Source: Carettochelys insculpta (Eukaryota > Chordata > Testudines > Carettochelyidae). From it: 64,000 nucleotides of DNA. The notes beneath the pieces were generated by a model. The model was not told the DNA's origin and searched no databases. It saw only the letters and a program-made list of their open reading frames with translations. Below, in pieces: positions 1 to 11,849 of the stretch (within the stretch, counting starts at the first letter, position 1; every line of letters starts with the position of its first letter). The stretch spans positions 252,138,501 to 252,202,500 of the forward strand of contig NC_134137.1 of NCBI RefSeq assembly GCF_033958435.1. The letters are read 5' to 3'. Made by a program: the position numbers and the translations under genes.

Positions 1-447
1 CCCAGTATCAATAGCATGTATCAAAAGGGGAAAAACCAAGTCAGATCAGACAGGGGGATATAACCCATTGTCAGAGTCTAATGGGGAGATATGAACACCC
101 AGGGCAGAGAAGCTGCTTTTGTAAGCTGCCAGCCATTCCCAGTCTCTGTTTAATCCATGCTTAATGCAGTCAAATTTGCAAATAAATTGCAGCTCAGAGA
201 TTTCTCTCTCCATTTGATTTTTAAAACTTTTTGTTTCAGACCCGTCACCCTTAAATCTGCCACTGAGTGTTCAGGGAGACTGAGGTGTTCCCCCACAGGC
301 TTCTGTACATTACCATTCCTGATGTCTGATTTATGTCCATTTATTCTTTTACGGAGAGACTGCTCAGTTTGGCCAATGTAAATTGCAGTGGGGCATTGCT
401 GGCACATGATGGCGTATATTATATTAGTAGATGTGCAGGTAAAGGAG
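1..447 (-). mobile_element. Penelope-like element, minus arm of inverted copy (PLE-1a)
   Basis: On the minus strand this encodes the C-terminal GIY-YIG endonuclease of a Penelope-like retroelement: the segment CPTAIYIGQT, then a conserved Arg and His in RKRINGHKSD, lie at about 300-390. It then runs into the element's 3' untranslated region, which leaves the window at base 1. At about 447 the homology stops and flips to the plus strand, so this arm and the next are head to head with 3' regions outward. The reading frame is broken downstream of the endonuclease. The element assignment is strong; the outer end is not visible. Confidence 0.85.
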
Positions 448-1675
448 GTGGACCACTATGCTTATCTACATGCCTCCAGCTTCCATCCAGGGCATACTAC
501 ACAATCCATTGTTTACAGCCAGGCACTAGGGTACAACCGTATTTGCTCTGATCCATCAGACGGAGGCAAACATCTACAAGACCTTTACCAAGCTTTCCTC
601 AAACTACAGTACCCACCTAAGGGAGTGAGGAAACAGATTGACAAAGCCAGACAGGTACCCAGAAGCCACCTACTACAAGACAGGCCTCGCAAGAAAAACA
701 AGAGAACACCACTGACCATCGCATACAGCACCCACCTAAGGCCTCTCCAGTGCATCATCAGTGATCTGCAACCCATCCTGAACAATGATCTTTCACTCTC
801 ACACACCTTGGGAGGCAGGCCTGTCCTCGCCTACAGACAGCCTGCTAACCTTAAACGAATCCTCACCAGCCACTACAAATCACAAACCAGTGACTCTAGG
901 CCTGGAACCAGCCCCTGCAACAGTCCTCGCTGCCACCTCTGCTCACATATCTACACCAGTGACATCATCACAGGACCTAACACCAATTAGACCATCAGGG
1001 GCTCCTTTACCTGCACACCTACTAATATAATACATGCCATCATGTGCCAGCAATGCCCCACTGCAATTTACATTGGCCAAACTGGACAGTCTCTCCGTAA
1101 AAGAATAAATGGACATAAATCAGACAACAGGAATGGTAATGTACAGAAGCCTGGGGGGAACACTTCAATTTCCCTGGACACTCAGTGGCAGATTTAAGGG
1201 TGACGGGTCTGAAACAAAAAAATTTTAAAAATCAAATGGAGAGAGAAATCTCTGAGCTGCCATTTATTTGCAAATTTGACTCTGTTACCCATGGATTAAA
1301 CAGAGACTGGAAGCGGCTTGCAGCTTACAAAGGCAGTTTCTCTGCTCTGGGTGCTAATAGCTCCCCATTAGACTCTGACAAAGGCTCACATCCCCCTGTT
1401 TGATCTAACTTGTTTTTTCCTCTTTTGATAAGTACTGTTGATACTGGGTCATTTCAACCTCGCTGAATAGACCTTGTCAGCTCTGGCCCTCCCTTTTACT
1501 GGGACCCCACTCTTTAAATACCCCTCTGAAACCACCCCCCCCCACTCACGCATCTGATGAAGCAGGTCTTTGCCCACGAAACCTTATGCTCCAAAATATC
1601 TGTTAGTCTATAAGGTGCCACAAGACTTCTTGTTGTTCTCAAAGCAACAGACTAACACAGCTACCTCTCTGATAC
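448..1675 (+). mobile_element. Penelope-like element, plus arm of inverted copy (PLE-1b)
   Basis: 5'-truncated plus-strand copy starting in the distal reverse transcriptase region (frame open from about 450). A linker follows with a Cys-rich cluster CNSPRCHLC near 915-945, then an in-frame TAG at 988-990, then a GIY-YIG segment (CPTAIYIGQTGQSL at about 1050-1095). The 3' untranslated region ends in the family terminus CTACCTCTCTGATAC at 1661-1675. The stop and a later frameshift make it a pseudogene. Penelope-like elements retrotranspose using an RT related to telomerase plus this endonuclease. The copy lies in intron 1 of ST8SIA1. Confidence 0.87.
1550..1591 (+). ncRNA. Candidate small hammerhead ribozyme in Penelope tail
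   Basis: CTGATGA (1554-1560) is followed by a stem-loop (GCAGGT pairing with GCCCAC, one mismatch here) and GAAA (1578-1581), the order of a hammerhead core (CUGANGA, stem II, GAAA, UH). GCAT before the core can pair with ATGC at 1586-1589 as stem I, leaving only the A-U closing pair for stem III, with predicted cleavage after TT at 1585. Hammerheads, including very small variants that act as dimers, are known in Penelope-like elements. Activity is an inference; this copy has one stem II mismatch. Confidence 0.5.
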
Positions 1676-2631
1676 ATATCTGCAATTGACTTTCTTTCCC
1701 TAGTGTAGATATAGCCTTAGCTTTCTACACTAGTGTACACATTCAATGAAAAGCTCTAGCTGACTTCAGCTGTAGCTCTCAGAGCTTTGCACTTCTGAAG
1801 ATCATGGCTTAGAATATCATGTCAAGCACACAGAAAATGATGCCTGTGCAATTAATAACCCCATGTGAAAAGTATGGTTTAAGTGATGTGCCCAGCATCA
1901 CGTAAGAACTGTTAAATGCCAGGAACTAAGTCCAGTTTTCCAGAGCATCATTCAACTGCTTTAACCTAGAGACTGCCTTTTCATTTTCTGCCATCCCCTT
2001 CCACATTCACTATGAACCTCCAATTTCAGCCACAAAAGAAACAAAGTTCCTCCTTCCCTACACAACCCTGATTGATCCCCCAAACAGCTATAACCTGTGC
2101 ACGATTGAGGCAGAGCATCTAGCAACCTTAACAATAAGTGATGCTACCAGTCCTGCCTATATCTATACTGAAGCCCTTTGCATTTTTGGCCTCTTACAGA
2201 TGTTGTATATTAGAAGTAGTTTTGTCCTCGGGGCAGTTTGAATGTGGGAAAAGGTTTTTCAATATTTGCAGTAACTTCAAGGCAAATAACCCTGTGTAAA
2301 AGACAAAGGAGAACTTTTTTTTTATTATTTTGTTTATCTAAGTAATAATAAAAGGATCCATTTGGTGAGCACCTTAGTAAGAGTTTTGACTAAATAAAGA
2401 CTGCAGGATTGGGCCCTTAAAACTGAACATGCCACAGAACAGGTAGGATGTAATACTAAGCCTCACAAGGAAAACACGACTCATTAATTATTGACTGTGT
2501 TATGACTTTTTCTCATAAATAGTATTTTTGCTGCTGTCTAATCTGAGAAGTATAAGAGAGCAACACAGATTGTTCCATGGCTATTACTTTGGCTAGTCGT
2601 CACTACCATCTTTAAAGTGCAAGAATGATCA
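1676..2631. other. ST8SIA1 intron 1, no gene seen
   Basis: No coding sequence recognised. A lone transposon-like end, CTAGTGTAGATATAGCC near 1702-1718, resembles the right terminal repeat of the MITE families seen elsewhere in the window, but no left partner is evident. Confidence 0.5.
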
Positions 2632-3063
2632 CAGAATCACAGAATCACAGGGCTGGAAGGGACCTCAGGAGGTCATCTAGTCCAGCCCCCTGCTTCAAGC
2701 AGGATCAACCCCTACTAAGTCATCCCAGCCAGGATCTTGTCCATCCAGGACTAAAAACCTTAAGGAATGGAGAATCCACCACCTCTCTAGGCAACACATT
2801 CCAATGCTTCACCACCTGCCTGGTGAAGAAATTTTTCCTAATATCTAACCTACACCTTTCCCTCATCAACTTCTGACCATTACTCCTTGTTCTGCCATCT
2901 GACACCACTGAGAACAGTTTCTCACCCTCCTCGTTACAGCTCCCCTTCAGGAAGTTGAAGGCTGCTATTAAATCACCTCTAAGCCTTCTCTTCTATAACC
3001 TAAACAAGCCCAAATCCCTCAGCCTATCCTCATAGGTCTTGTGCTCCAGACCCTTAATCATGG
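2632..3063 (-). mobile_element. CR1 LINE, 3' end
   Basis: Minus-strand CR1 fragment. The tail is the repeated octamer AGAATCAC at 2632-2650 (the CR1 3' microsatellite in reverse), followed by the conserved GGGCTGGAAGGGACCTCAGG. The minus strand from 2908 to 2720 encodes the CR1 ORF2 C-terminus, with [14 protein letters not shown] and [10 protein letters not shown]. It is 5'-truncated at about 3063, as is usual for CR1, and lies in ST8SIA1 intron 1. Confidence 0.92.
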
Positions 3064-6000
3064 TCATGATAGACAGTATTCTTCTCTTCTTCAAGATATC
3101 AACTCCCATGGACTTCAAAAGATGTTAGATATAAATAAGAAATGCTGGATCAGACCCAATGGCAGTAAACGAAAATTATACCTTAATAGCGAAAGGCCTG
3201 TCTTGAAAAGCTTTAAGAACATCAGTGATCTTTACTCAGAGGTGCAGTACTGCTGATGATGTCCACGTAAGGATTGCTCACCTAAGTGAGGTCAGCAGAA
3301 TAAAGCCTGAAAGTGCTCCTAAAATACTCAGTCGTATCAATGTACCAAGTCAAAGATGTGACTCTGCAACTATTACTCTCATGAGCAGTCAATACACATG
3401 CAGTCCCATTGAAAGCTAATGGTCAACACAGATAAGAAGCTAAAATGCTTGGCCCCAGAAGAATAACACTTCTATATTTATAAGAGGGTAAATTCTCAGC
3501 TGGGAATTCATTCTGCAAAACCTCGTACAGGGAAGTAGCACTGATGGGGGTAGTTCCAATGCTGTTTGTGGAGTACAGATTATTTGCACAAGGAAAGCCA
3601 TATGATGAGAAAAGAGCCAGATCATACATCCAGTATTTCAGGAGCATGTGCCCAGAACAAAGTTTTGCGGCTAAGGCATTAGACCAGGACGTTAGAGATC
3701 TGGATTCAGCTCTCAGATACTCCCACAACATAGGTGGGGCATCAGTTGATTACTCAATCTGCCCACTTCCTGCTACCCCCGGTCAAGAGCAAAGGAGACC
3801 TTCATTCAAAACCTCACCTGGCTTCCAGTGAGAACTGAAATGAGAGGCTCCTTATACAGCCTTTCCTAAATGTAAAATTGTACATATCTTGAGTTGCTGA
3901 GTAAAACAAAGGCCTGCCTATTTTAGTTAACACTTTTACACTGTGGACAAAATTACCTGTTATGGATTTAACACAATACCCTCCCTCTGAAATTAACAGG
4001 AACAAATGCACACAGGAAAAGTGAAAAGTTAATTTTCTATGGCACAATCTGTTTTGGTACATTTTCCATTTGCAGTTTCCAATGCAGATGTCCCTGTTAG
4101 CTTCCTGTCCCCAGAAACAGCAACTTCTTTTATTTGGTGAGTTTCTTCCCTTTAAAGAAAGGACTTTGCAATAATCAGTATGCATAGGGAGTTGTGGGGA
4201 AAGATAAGAGTACATGGAGGAGCTACCAAAAGCTGGTGTTTGTAATCAGTCTCAGGAAAATGGCTAAAAAATGAATGTTAGACTTGAAAATTGTGGCACC
4301 ACTGCATTCCCTAAACCAGCGGTTGGTTTATAAAACAGAACAGCAATATAGCTGTTTATTTCCCACATCAGCTATCCAGGGGCCTTCCAAAAAAGTCACC
4401 AGCACAAGAAATTGGGAGCCTGTAGTATAGACAGAATGAAGATGAACCTACATCTGGCAAGATCAACCTCGTTTGATGCATACTGAAGCGTTTTCAAATT
4501 TATTCTCCTCTCAGTAGCATGGGACAAAGTTCTCTGCAACTGCTTGTTTGTCCTCACTCCCTTTGCATTAAAGAAGGAGCTTCTGTCATGCCTCATCGGT
4601 GAAGTGATATTAAAACATAGCCGCTTATATCATCCAAGACTGGTTATATTCATTGGAAGCTTCAGAATATAAGAAACTGAACTTGAGAAAATTAAACACT
4701 CAGTAAAGCTTTTGTTATTGCAGCAGATGGGACCTAAAGTATTTGAATCCTAACCTGGCCCCAATATGAGATTACAGAAAGTCAAATTCCATCCCAAGGA
4801 TGCAGAGCTTAATTTGTGCCAGGAGGTTGCCAGGGCTGAGCTCTGGCATCTCTAGGTTGGGCAGCTCACAGCCCAGCACTTCAGGTCTTGGTGCTTCAGG
4901 TATGAAAGTTTAAAAAAAAATGCTTAAGCGCCTTGAGCCCTGGCAGCTCTTTCATTAAACATTAAGCCCTGTGAGGATGTCACAGAAAACAATGCGGTAC
5001 TCTGAAAAAGAGTTCCTTGACATTCATGTTTATTCTAGCACTCAGGACAGAAGGAGAGCCTTTTGGAGGGCAATTGACTATCACTCCTCCTACTTTCCAT
5101 CTGCCACCCAGAGGAGAAGAAAAACACTAGATGCTGAGAGGTGGAAAGGGAGAGAAGAAGGAGGGTTACATGTCCCCAAGGATGATATGATTAGTCAATA
5201 GATGGGAGTGATTTTCGAGGCACCGCAAACCCACAGTTTCCAACCAGCCTCCTTGGAAAATTGTCTGAGTAGCAAGAGCCTGGTCCTCCAATGCTAACTG
5301 CAGCATTCACCTTTCCCTTTGCAGATGCAGAAGGTGAAAGGCACACTTCAATGAGACAGGAGAGGCTCAGTTTGCACAGATGCGTACAAAAAGAAATCGG
5401 ACTCTGCACATGTTCTGCATAATAAAGTACACAGGAAAGGTCTCTCAGAATTGCTCCCCGAAGCTTTGGTTCCAGTTCTGGGGGAATTGCTCTATACTTG
5501 CAAACCTTCCCTCCCAATCCCGGGAAACACATTCAGGTGTCTTGGGCCCACATTTCAAAACCCACAAATCAGAGGAGCAGGAAGGGCTTTTTTTCTTTGT
5601 TAGGAGCAAAAGAAATCGCTGCCACGTGACATCCCACCCGGGGTCCAGCCAGGAAGAAGGCAGCCAGAGAAATGAGCATGCCGGGTTTTGCTTTCCCAAA
5701 AGGGACCTCGGGATTGGTTGTATTTGTATAAGAAATAAACATGGTCCATCTGTTAACCCTCTCCTACCCCCCCACAGGATGCCAAAGGTATCAAGCCCAC
5801 TGCCAGCCCATTCCCAGGATGCCAAAGGTACCAAGCCCTCTCCCACCCCCACAGAGGATCCCAAAGGTACCAAGCCACTAAACAGCCCCCGACCCCAAAG
5901 AAAGCTCCTTTGGTCAGCAGAAAGGTCTAGCCGGGGCCCTGCTAAGATGGGAAGGGGGGGCAGGGGGATAAAGCTCAATCTCTGAGTGTGACCAAGAAAG

Positions 6001-6092
6001 TTCAGGAGTGGGGAAGTGGTAATCACTGAGCCCCCTGCCCCGCCCTGCCTGTCCCTGCGCTGCACGGGGGCCGGGGTAGGGGCGCCGGGTAC
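3064..6092. other. ST8SIA1 intron 1 (proximal part), no gene seen
   Basis: Intronic by position, ending at the GT donor that reads on the minus strand from 6092. I looked for exon 2, which should start with the conserved acidic and Cys-Cys segment following the exon 1 Arg, and did not find it; it must lie beyond the left edge. Short ORFs here look random. At 5770-5880 there are three diverged tandem units of about 45 bp containing GGATGCCAAAGGTA or close variants. Confidence 0.6.
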
Positions 6093-7560
6093 CTGAAGAG
6101 GGTGACTGCCGTCCGGTTGCTCCTCCACGCCTTGCCCTGCTGCAGCAGCACCCCCTGCACCACCTCCTTCTCGTCGGGCAGCCGGTACACGGGGAAGATG
6201 TAGAGCCAGCAAAGGACAAAGACGCACAAGGCACTGGCCCCCCCCACGGGCAGCCGCGTGCGGGGACACTTCCACCCCGGCCCTGCCGCCGCCATCCTCC
6301 GCCTCCGCCTCCGCCTCGCCCGGCAGATCGTCCTGCGGGCCGGGCTGCAGCCGCTCATCGGGGCCGGGGGGCGGGCGCCGGAGCGCCAGAGCCCCCCATG
6401 CAGCAGAGCCCGAGCCGCCGCGGTGGCCGCCCTGGGGCTCTAGGGAAGGGCGCCGCGGCGCGGGCCGGCGGCGGCTGCCATCGCACCGCACCTCGCTGTG
6501 GGGAGCCTGGCCCGGGCCTGCCGGGCTCAGCCGCCTGCTCCCTGGACAGCGGCGGCGGCGCTCTGCCTCCCGCCCTCCCTGCCAGTCATTTGGTGTCGGG
6601 CGGCCCCGCCCGGCACGCGGGAGCTGTCACTACAGCGCGCCCTGGCAGACCGCCACCCCCCGCGCCCGCCCGCGCGGCTGGCAGCCCAGCCTGCTCCTGC
6701 CCCGCGGCCGGGCAGCAGGAACCCCCTCCACGGAGGGCAACAGGTGCAGCGCTTTTGTCCGTCTGCTCCAGCGCACCTGGCAGGGGAGGCTCGAAGGGAG
6801 CCGGGCAAAGGACGGAGACTTGCAGATTCCCCGCCCCAGTTCCACGCCCCCCAGAGTCCCCCGCTCCGGGTCCCGCCCCCCAGCGCCCAGAGCCCCCTGC
6901 CCCAGGCCTCGCACCCAGATCCCCCTTCCCAGGCCCCGCCCCCCAGATCCCGCCCCCAGCTCCCCCAGACCCCCACCCCAGGCCCCGCCCCCCAGCTGCT
7001 GTGACACCGCAGCGGCCGCAAGCACAAAGCGGCCGCTCGGCCGAGGCTTCCCAGGGCACCGCGCCACGCGCTCCCGAACAGCTCTCGCCGCGCGGCCTCT
7101 GCTCGCCCCGCGCCACCGGACCCGGGGGCTCCCGCCCAGCCCGGGGAGCGTATGTGCATTGCATAACCACACCCCAGCAGCGCCAGCGCCAGCGCCCGCG
7201 CCCGGCACGCACAGGCTGTCCCCGTGCCCGCCCGACCCAGGAACTCACTGGGGCCGCCCCCCGCCCCGCGCAGGCACAGTCCTCGCCGGCTCGGGCGCTG
7301 GCTCCCAGCTGTGCCGCCGCCGGGTCCCCTGCCCGGACGCGGAGCCTGCGCCGCCGCCTCCCGGGCTCATACTGAGCCCCCACCTCGCCGGAGCCCGTCC
7401 CAGCCCCTGTCCAACGGCAGCCGAGGCCGCTCCTATAAGGGCCCCGGCTGCAAGGCAGGGATCGAGCCCGCGGAGCGCCCCTCCTGGGCACGGCATGGTG
7501 GGCAGAGCCCGGCCTCTCCTCTCTTCACGCTTCGGCGCCCCCCTCGCTCTCTAGCAAACC
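5950..7560. promoter_or_regulatory. CpG island / ST8SIA1 promoter region
   Basis: Very GC- and CpG-rich block covering exon 1 and about 1.2 kb upstream of it, in contrast to the AT-rich surroundings. It contains many GC boxes (CCCCGCCCC types at 6840-7000, where they form an irregular C-rich tandem), a CCAAT-free proximal region, ATTGCATAAC next to CCACACCCC at about 7158-7174, and a plus-strand CTCCTATAAGG at 7430-7440. This is the usual architecture of a CpG-island promoter for the minus-strand gene. The plus-oriented TATA-like box hints at divergent initiation, unproven. The large overlapping ORFs in all frames here are composition artefacts. Confidence 0.8.
6093..6358 (-). CDS. ST8SIA1: ST8SIA1 coding exon 1 (GD3 synthase, N-terminal part)
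   Basis: Encodes the first 88 residues plus two bases of alpha-N-acetylneuraminide alpha-2,8-sialyltransferase, the Golgi type II membrane enzyme that adds a second sialic acid to GM3 to make GD3. Seen: a basic cytosolic tail; a signal anchor at about residues 40-58 (ASALCVFVLCWLYIF); then FPVYRLPDEKEVVQGVL and the N-glycosylation sequon NRT at 81-83. These match known vertebrate ST8SIA1 N-termini closely. The exon ends TTCAG at 6093 with donor GTACCC, phase 2, as expected before the next exon. Two in-frame Met codons exist (6358 and 6295); mammalian ST8SIA1 also has two. Between them an Arg run, coded by a CGG/AGG hexamer repeat, lengthens the tail. The catalytic sialylmotif exons are outside the window. 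Confidence 0.93.
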
Positions 7561-8494
7561 CTTGCGGCTGGCTGGGGGCGCTGCACCCTGCCTGGCTAGC
7601 TTGGGGAACGAACGGCAGCGGCAGCACTAGCGGGGAGGTGGTCTGCGTGGGGATGGGCCTGGGCATCGCTCTCCTTTCTCTTAGCCCCTTTCCAGCCGAG
7701 TCCATCCTGTCCAAATGCTCGCCCGCTTGCGACATGCGGGGCCGCAGCACTTTGTACACCTCCCCACCCCCCGATCACGTTCAGCTACACTGGGCACCCA
7801 ACGCTTTTCCACCCTAGTCTGTGCATGGACCTTCCCTCACTGGCAGGGCAAGGCTCCCTGTGTTATGTACCTCCCTCTGAAAATGCCAACTGCCAGGAGT
7901 CCGACTGACTCCGTCGCACATATGCCCCTGTATGGGCACCGGAGGACAGTGTTTCCTGGTCATTGCTGAGATGTGCTGGATTAAAAGCACAGTGAACTCT
8001 TTCATATCCGGCATTCTATTATCCAGAACTCTCAAGTAACCACATTTTGACTGTAAGTAAATTTTAGTTACATTTTCCATAAGTACAGGATAGTGAAAGT
8101 AAATAAAAATAAATACAACCAATATAGTGCAAGTTTACAGTGTACACTACTCCCATTGTTGGTACATAAAGCACTCTGCACAGGTTTGTTTGTGTCTTAA
8201 TAGCTAATCTAGTTTTTCTTTATTGTTATGCATTGCTAGGTATACGTCTCTCTTAGCCAGAATATTTGAACATCCAGCAACCTCCCAGTTGTGGGGCTGC
8301 TAGATATGAAAGAGTTTACTGCACTGTGCTAGAGGCTGAGGTGCTATATTACCAATCCCTTGAGATGTACTACTGACATCAAACCATAAAGATGATTTTT
8401 GTATGACAAAACATATTAAGGTGGTGGCATAGGGAAACCTGAAGCAAGGACCAGCATTAATAATCAACCACACTTTCTTAATCAACTTCTCTAA
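7561..8494. other. Upstream flank of ST8SIA1, no gene seen
   Basis: GC content falls sharply after about 7.9 kb. No ORF or repeat family recognised with confidence. Confidence 0.5.
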
Positions 8495-9535
8495 GGTTAG
8501 GGCTACAGCTGTAGCCCTAGCTTGAAATAAGTTACACAATTTGCGTTATGCACATTGCTTAACTTATTTTGAGGCATCTTATTTTGAACCCAGTGCAGAT
8601 TACACTACACCGGAGTTCAAAATAAGTGGTTATTTCGACCTTCCCAGTAACCCTCATATGAGGAGGGTTATCAAGAATAAAATACCGCACTTGAAATAGC
8701 CCTGCTATTTTAAGTATAGTGTTTGGCCATATGGTTTCTATTTCAGGATACAAATGTGTCCTGAAAGAGAAACAATAGTGTAGCCTTAGCCTAAGGGTAT
8801 GTTCACAAAGCAGTTTTATGCTGAAATAAGCTATTCTGGAAGAACTGTTCCTGAATAGCTTATTTTGAAGTAACTCAGCAACATACAAAACGCATTTCGA
8901 AATAGCACTTGGCTATTTCAAAATACAGCATCTACACACAATAGAACCAGTCTAAAGTAGAGCCATTGGATGCATTTAGGCTTATTTTGAAATATGCTCT
9001 ATTATCTGTCTACACAGCCCCTTTTTCAAAATAGCTATTTGAAAATAGCCACGCTTCCTCGTAGATGCTGTGGATACACTATACCTCCCTTTCAGAAGGG
9101 TCATGTAAATTACAGCTGTTTGAAAATGCAAATGAGGCACTGATAAGAATTTTCAGCACCTCATTTGCACAATGGCAGCCACCCAGCCCTTCAAAAGTGC
9201 TGATTTCAAAATAAAAATAGCCGTGTATCTGGGCTTCCTTCGAAAGGGTGCCCTGATTTTGTAAGCACTCTTCTTCCAATTTTTGATGAGCCAGGTGGCC
9301 ACCATTGTACAAATGAGGTGCTGAAAATTCATATCAGTGCCTCATTTGCATTTTTGAACAGCCAGAATTTACATGCCCCTTCCGAAAGGGAGTGGTAGTG
9401 TAGCCACAGCCAAAACAAGTTTTACGTGTTTTGAATAAGCCAACCGCTATTTCAAAATTATTTCAAAATACTGGTTGCATTGTGTAGATGCTAGCAGCTA
9501 TTTTGAAGCACTGTTGGTGTATAGACCTACCTGAA
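8495..9535. mobile_element. Cluster of AT-rich palindromic MITEs
   Basis: At least two related non-autonomous DNA elements lie side by side: about 8495-8790 and about 8798-9535. Both are rich in TATTTTGAAATAGC-type motifs and bounded by GGGCTA / TAGCC or GGGTATGTTCACA-type ends. The second is split by the inner element at 9067-9411. A perfect 20-bp palindrome sits at 8499-8518. Boundaries are approximate, and the superfamily is uncertain (PIF/Harbinger-like by comparison with the other elements in the window). Confidence 0.6.
9067..9411. mobile_element. Palindromic MITE nested in an older MITE
   Basis: The ends GCTGTGGATACACTA (left) and TAGTGTAGCCACAGC (right) are inverted repeats. Arms extend inward for over 150 bp with matching motifs (CATTTGCACAATGG versus CCATTGTACAAATG near the centre). 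There is no coding capacity. It interrupts the 8798-9535 element, so it is the younger insertion. Confidence 0.65.
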
Positions 9536-11849
9536 GTTTCTCTAACCATTGTGTTTGATCGTTAAATGCAAAGCAATTTTATCAGGCAAACTATTTTGCT
9601 TCTCCCTTAAGAAAGTTGTCAGATGTATTTGAAAATACTTTGGCTATGTTGTAAAATAAAGACAATTTTTATTACATTAAATTCCCTCAAGATGTGTGTA
9701 TAAAGTTTCAGGAAAAGGAGAGAGGAAGTCTGGGTTTGTGGTTCAGACATGGGACTGTGACTCAGGAAATCAATTCCTGCCCCGACCACAGCTGCCCTTT
9801 GTGATGTTAGAAAAGTTGTTTATTCTATCAGCATCAGCTCAATTTCTGTAAAATAGGCGTATTTTCTATCTCCCCCATTTATGAACTCTGCCTCTTCATA
9901 CCACAGACTCTCTGGGATAAAGGATTCACCTTCCTTGCTGAGGCAGAATGCCTCTTGACATTCTACACACCAGGAAAGCCAGGGTAGCCTAAACCATAAC
10001 ATGTAAATGGGTTAATACTACCCACTTTAGTTCTGGCCTCATTGATGGTGGTGATAGTAAGATAGCAATAAAGAATAATAAATAATGATAATGCCTAGGT
10101 TTTATATTTTGCCTTTGGATCCATCAATCTCATGTCGATAAAACTATTCAGTGAGCTATCTTTTCAAGGTTCTGGTGCATTTCCAAAGCTTGACAAGTGC
10201 TATCTACAGCTGTTTGTTGTTGCTGTAAGGCTATCTGCTGCTGCAGAGGACTTTGGCTAGACCATAGTTAGAATTCTGACTAATTAGGCAATTTCAGAGG
10301 CAGATCATTCATTTTATTTTGTGCTCTCATTTGGCGATATCCAATGTATTAAAGGCATACACTCAGATGTAGTCACACTCCAAGGTTCAGGAAGGTGACA
10401 TTCAGAAAAAGTGAAACACAGTTTTTAAGTTTGAAGAATAGTGTGCAAATTTAAAACACTCTTACTCCTCGTGCACTTCTATCTGTGACTCCAGACTTGG
10501 AGTTGTGACGTTGTTGGCAAACTACTAAATGACAGATCAATAAAAAAATAAAGGTAACCACTGTAGTTCCGCTGCCCAAACTGAGTGCACCACTGAAAGG
10601 GGGGAAAATGATGAAGAGAAAATTGTATGTAAATGCTCTCAGTTTTAACAATTTAATGTAACAATTTACTGTAATAATTTAAAATTACACTGGGAAGACA
10701 TTTTCAAAATATACATGAGTTTTATATTGACAGCGTCTTCCTACTACACCTTGAAGCAAAATGTTGGGATTTTTTAGATGAAGTTTTGAATCAAGAATAC
10801 ATGTTTAAGCTTTTTCTTCACATTATGAATTAATTGCAGCAAAAATCTGGTGGGCTATTTCTGTTTTTACAACAAACCATGATCTGTCTGCTACAATGCC
10901 TGTAACTCACTCAGGCACCATTTCCTGCATTAGAGAGCTAGATGGGTCAAGACATATGAGAGAGTTTATTATACTGCTGCTGACATTTTTGGAAAAGTGC
11001 AAGACTGACCTAACATAGGCATAAGCCTGGCATACATCAATGCGGTGACAAAGGGTCAGGTCAAAAATCAAGCTTTGTTGTTGTTTTTTTTGTCTTTTTT
11101 TTTGTCTGTTTTTTTTTGTTAAAGAGACAGGATCCTTCCAGATGACATTTTCTGTGTTTCCCTTTTTCTCATTCTTTATTAATAATCTATCCAGACAAAC
11201 AGCATAGTCTAAGTGACTCCCTGGGGTGACTGTACTGATGTTTTAAAATAAAGATTCTAATTTCAGGTGGAAAAAAGCTAGGAGGATCCAGTTAAGCAAG
11301 AAACTTGTTTTCAAACACATAGTTATATGGACACATTTTACATTACTTGTACTCGTCCCCTTCTATATTTATGAGGCTTAGGTCAGAACTGGAAATTCAA
11401 AGCTCTCCTGCACACTTACCTAAATTGAATTTTAGAGATGTTTTGAGTAATCATATCCAAACTGGTTCCTGTTATTTCAATTCTGAGTGAAATTCAGAAA
11501 CTACAATTGATCTATATTCTAAATTCAGTTCAGAGGGCACTTAAAATGACAAAAACCCTCATGAAAACTGATTATTCCCTTATGACACTAGGAAAGTATC
11601 AGAACTTATTACTGGATCACTGAATAAGAAACTTTATTAAAATAAGAAGAAATAGTACAAACCCTAATAGTATTCTCCTCTTTTACTGATTCACTGTGAA
11701 GCTTCTGCCTTGAGCCATCTCCCCAGTCCCTTCTGACCTCAACGTCTCTTACAGATTTAAGAAACAGTACATACATAATCACACAAGACTTTTGCATTCA
11801 AGATGAGTGCATTTGTGCGTATAATTATTATATATAGTAATCTGTCCCA
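9536..11849. other. No gene seen
   Basis: AT-rich unique-looking sequence with a T-rich tract at 11080-11120. No coding, RNA or repeat family recognised. Confidence 0.5.

Noticed and set aside
388..990. A 200-codon ORF as a host gene
   Set aside because: It is the linker region of the Penelope-like element, ending at an internal stop.
5445..7817. Many long overlapping ORFs on both strands around the CpG island
   Set aside because: They are stop-poor because of extreme GC content, rich in Pro/Ala/Arg/Gly with no domains, and overlap in every frame. Only the 6093-6358 frame matches a known protein.
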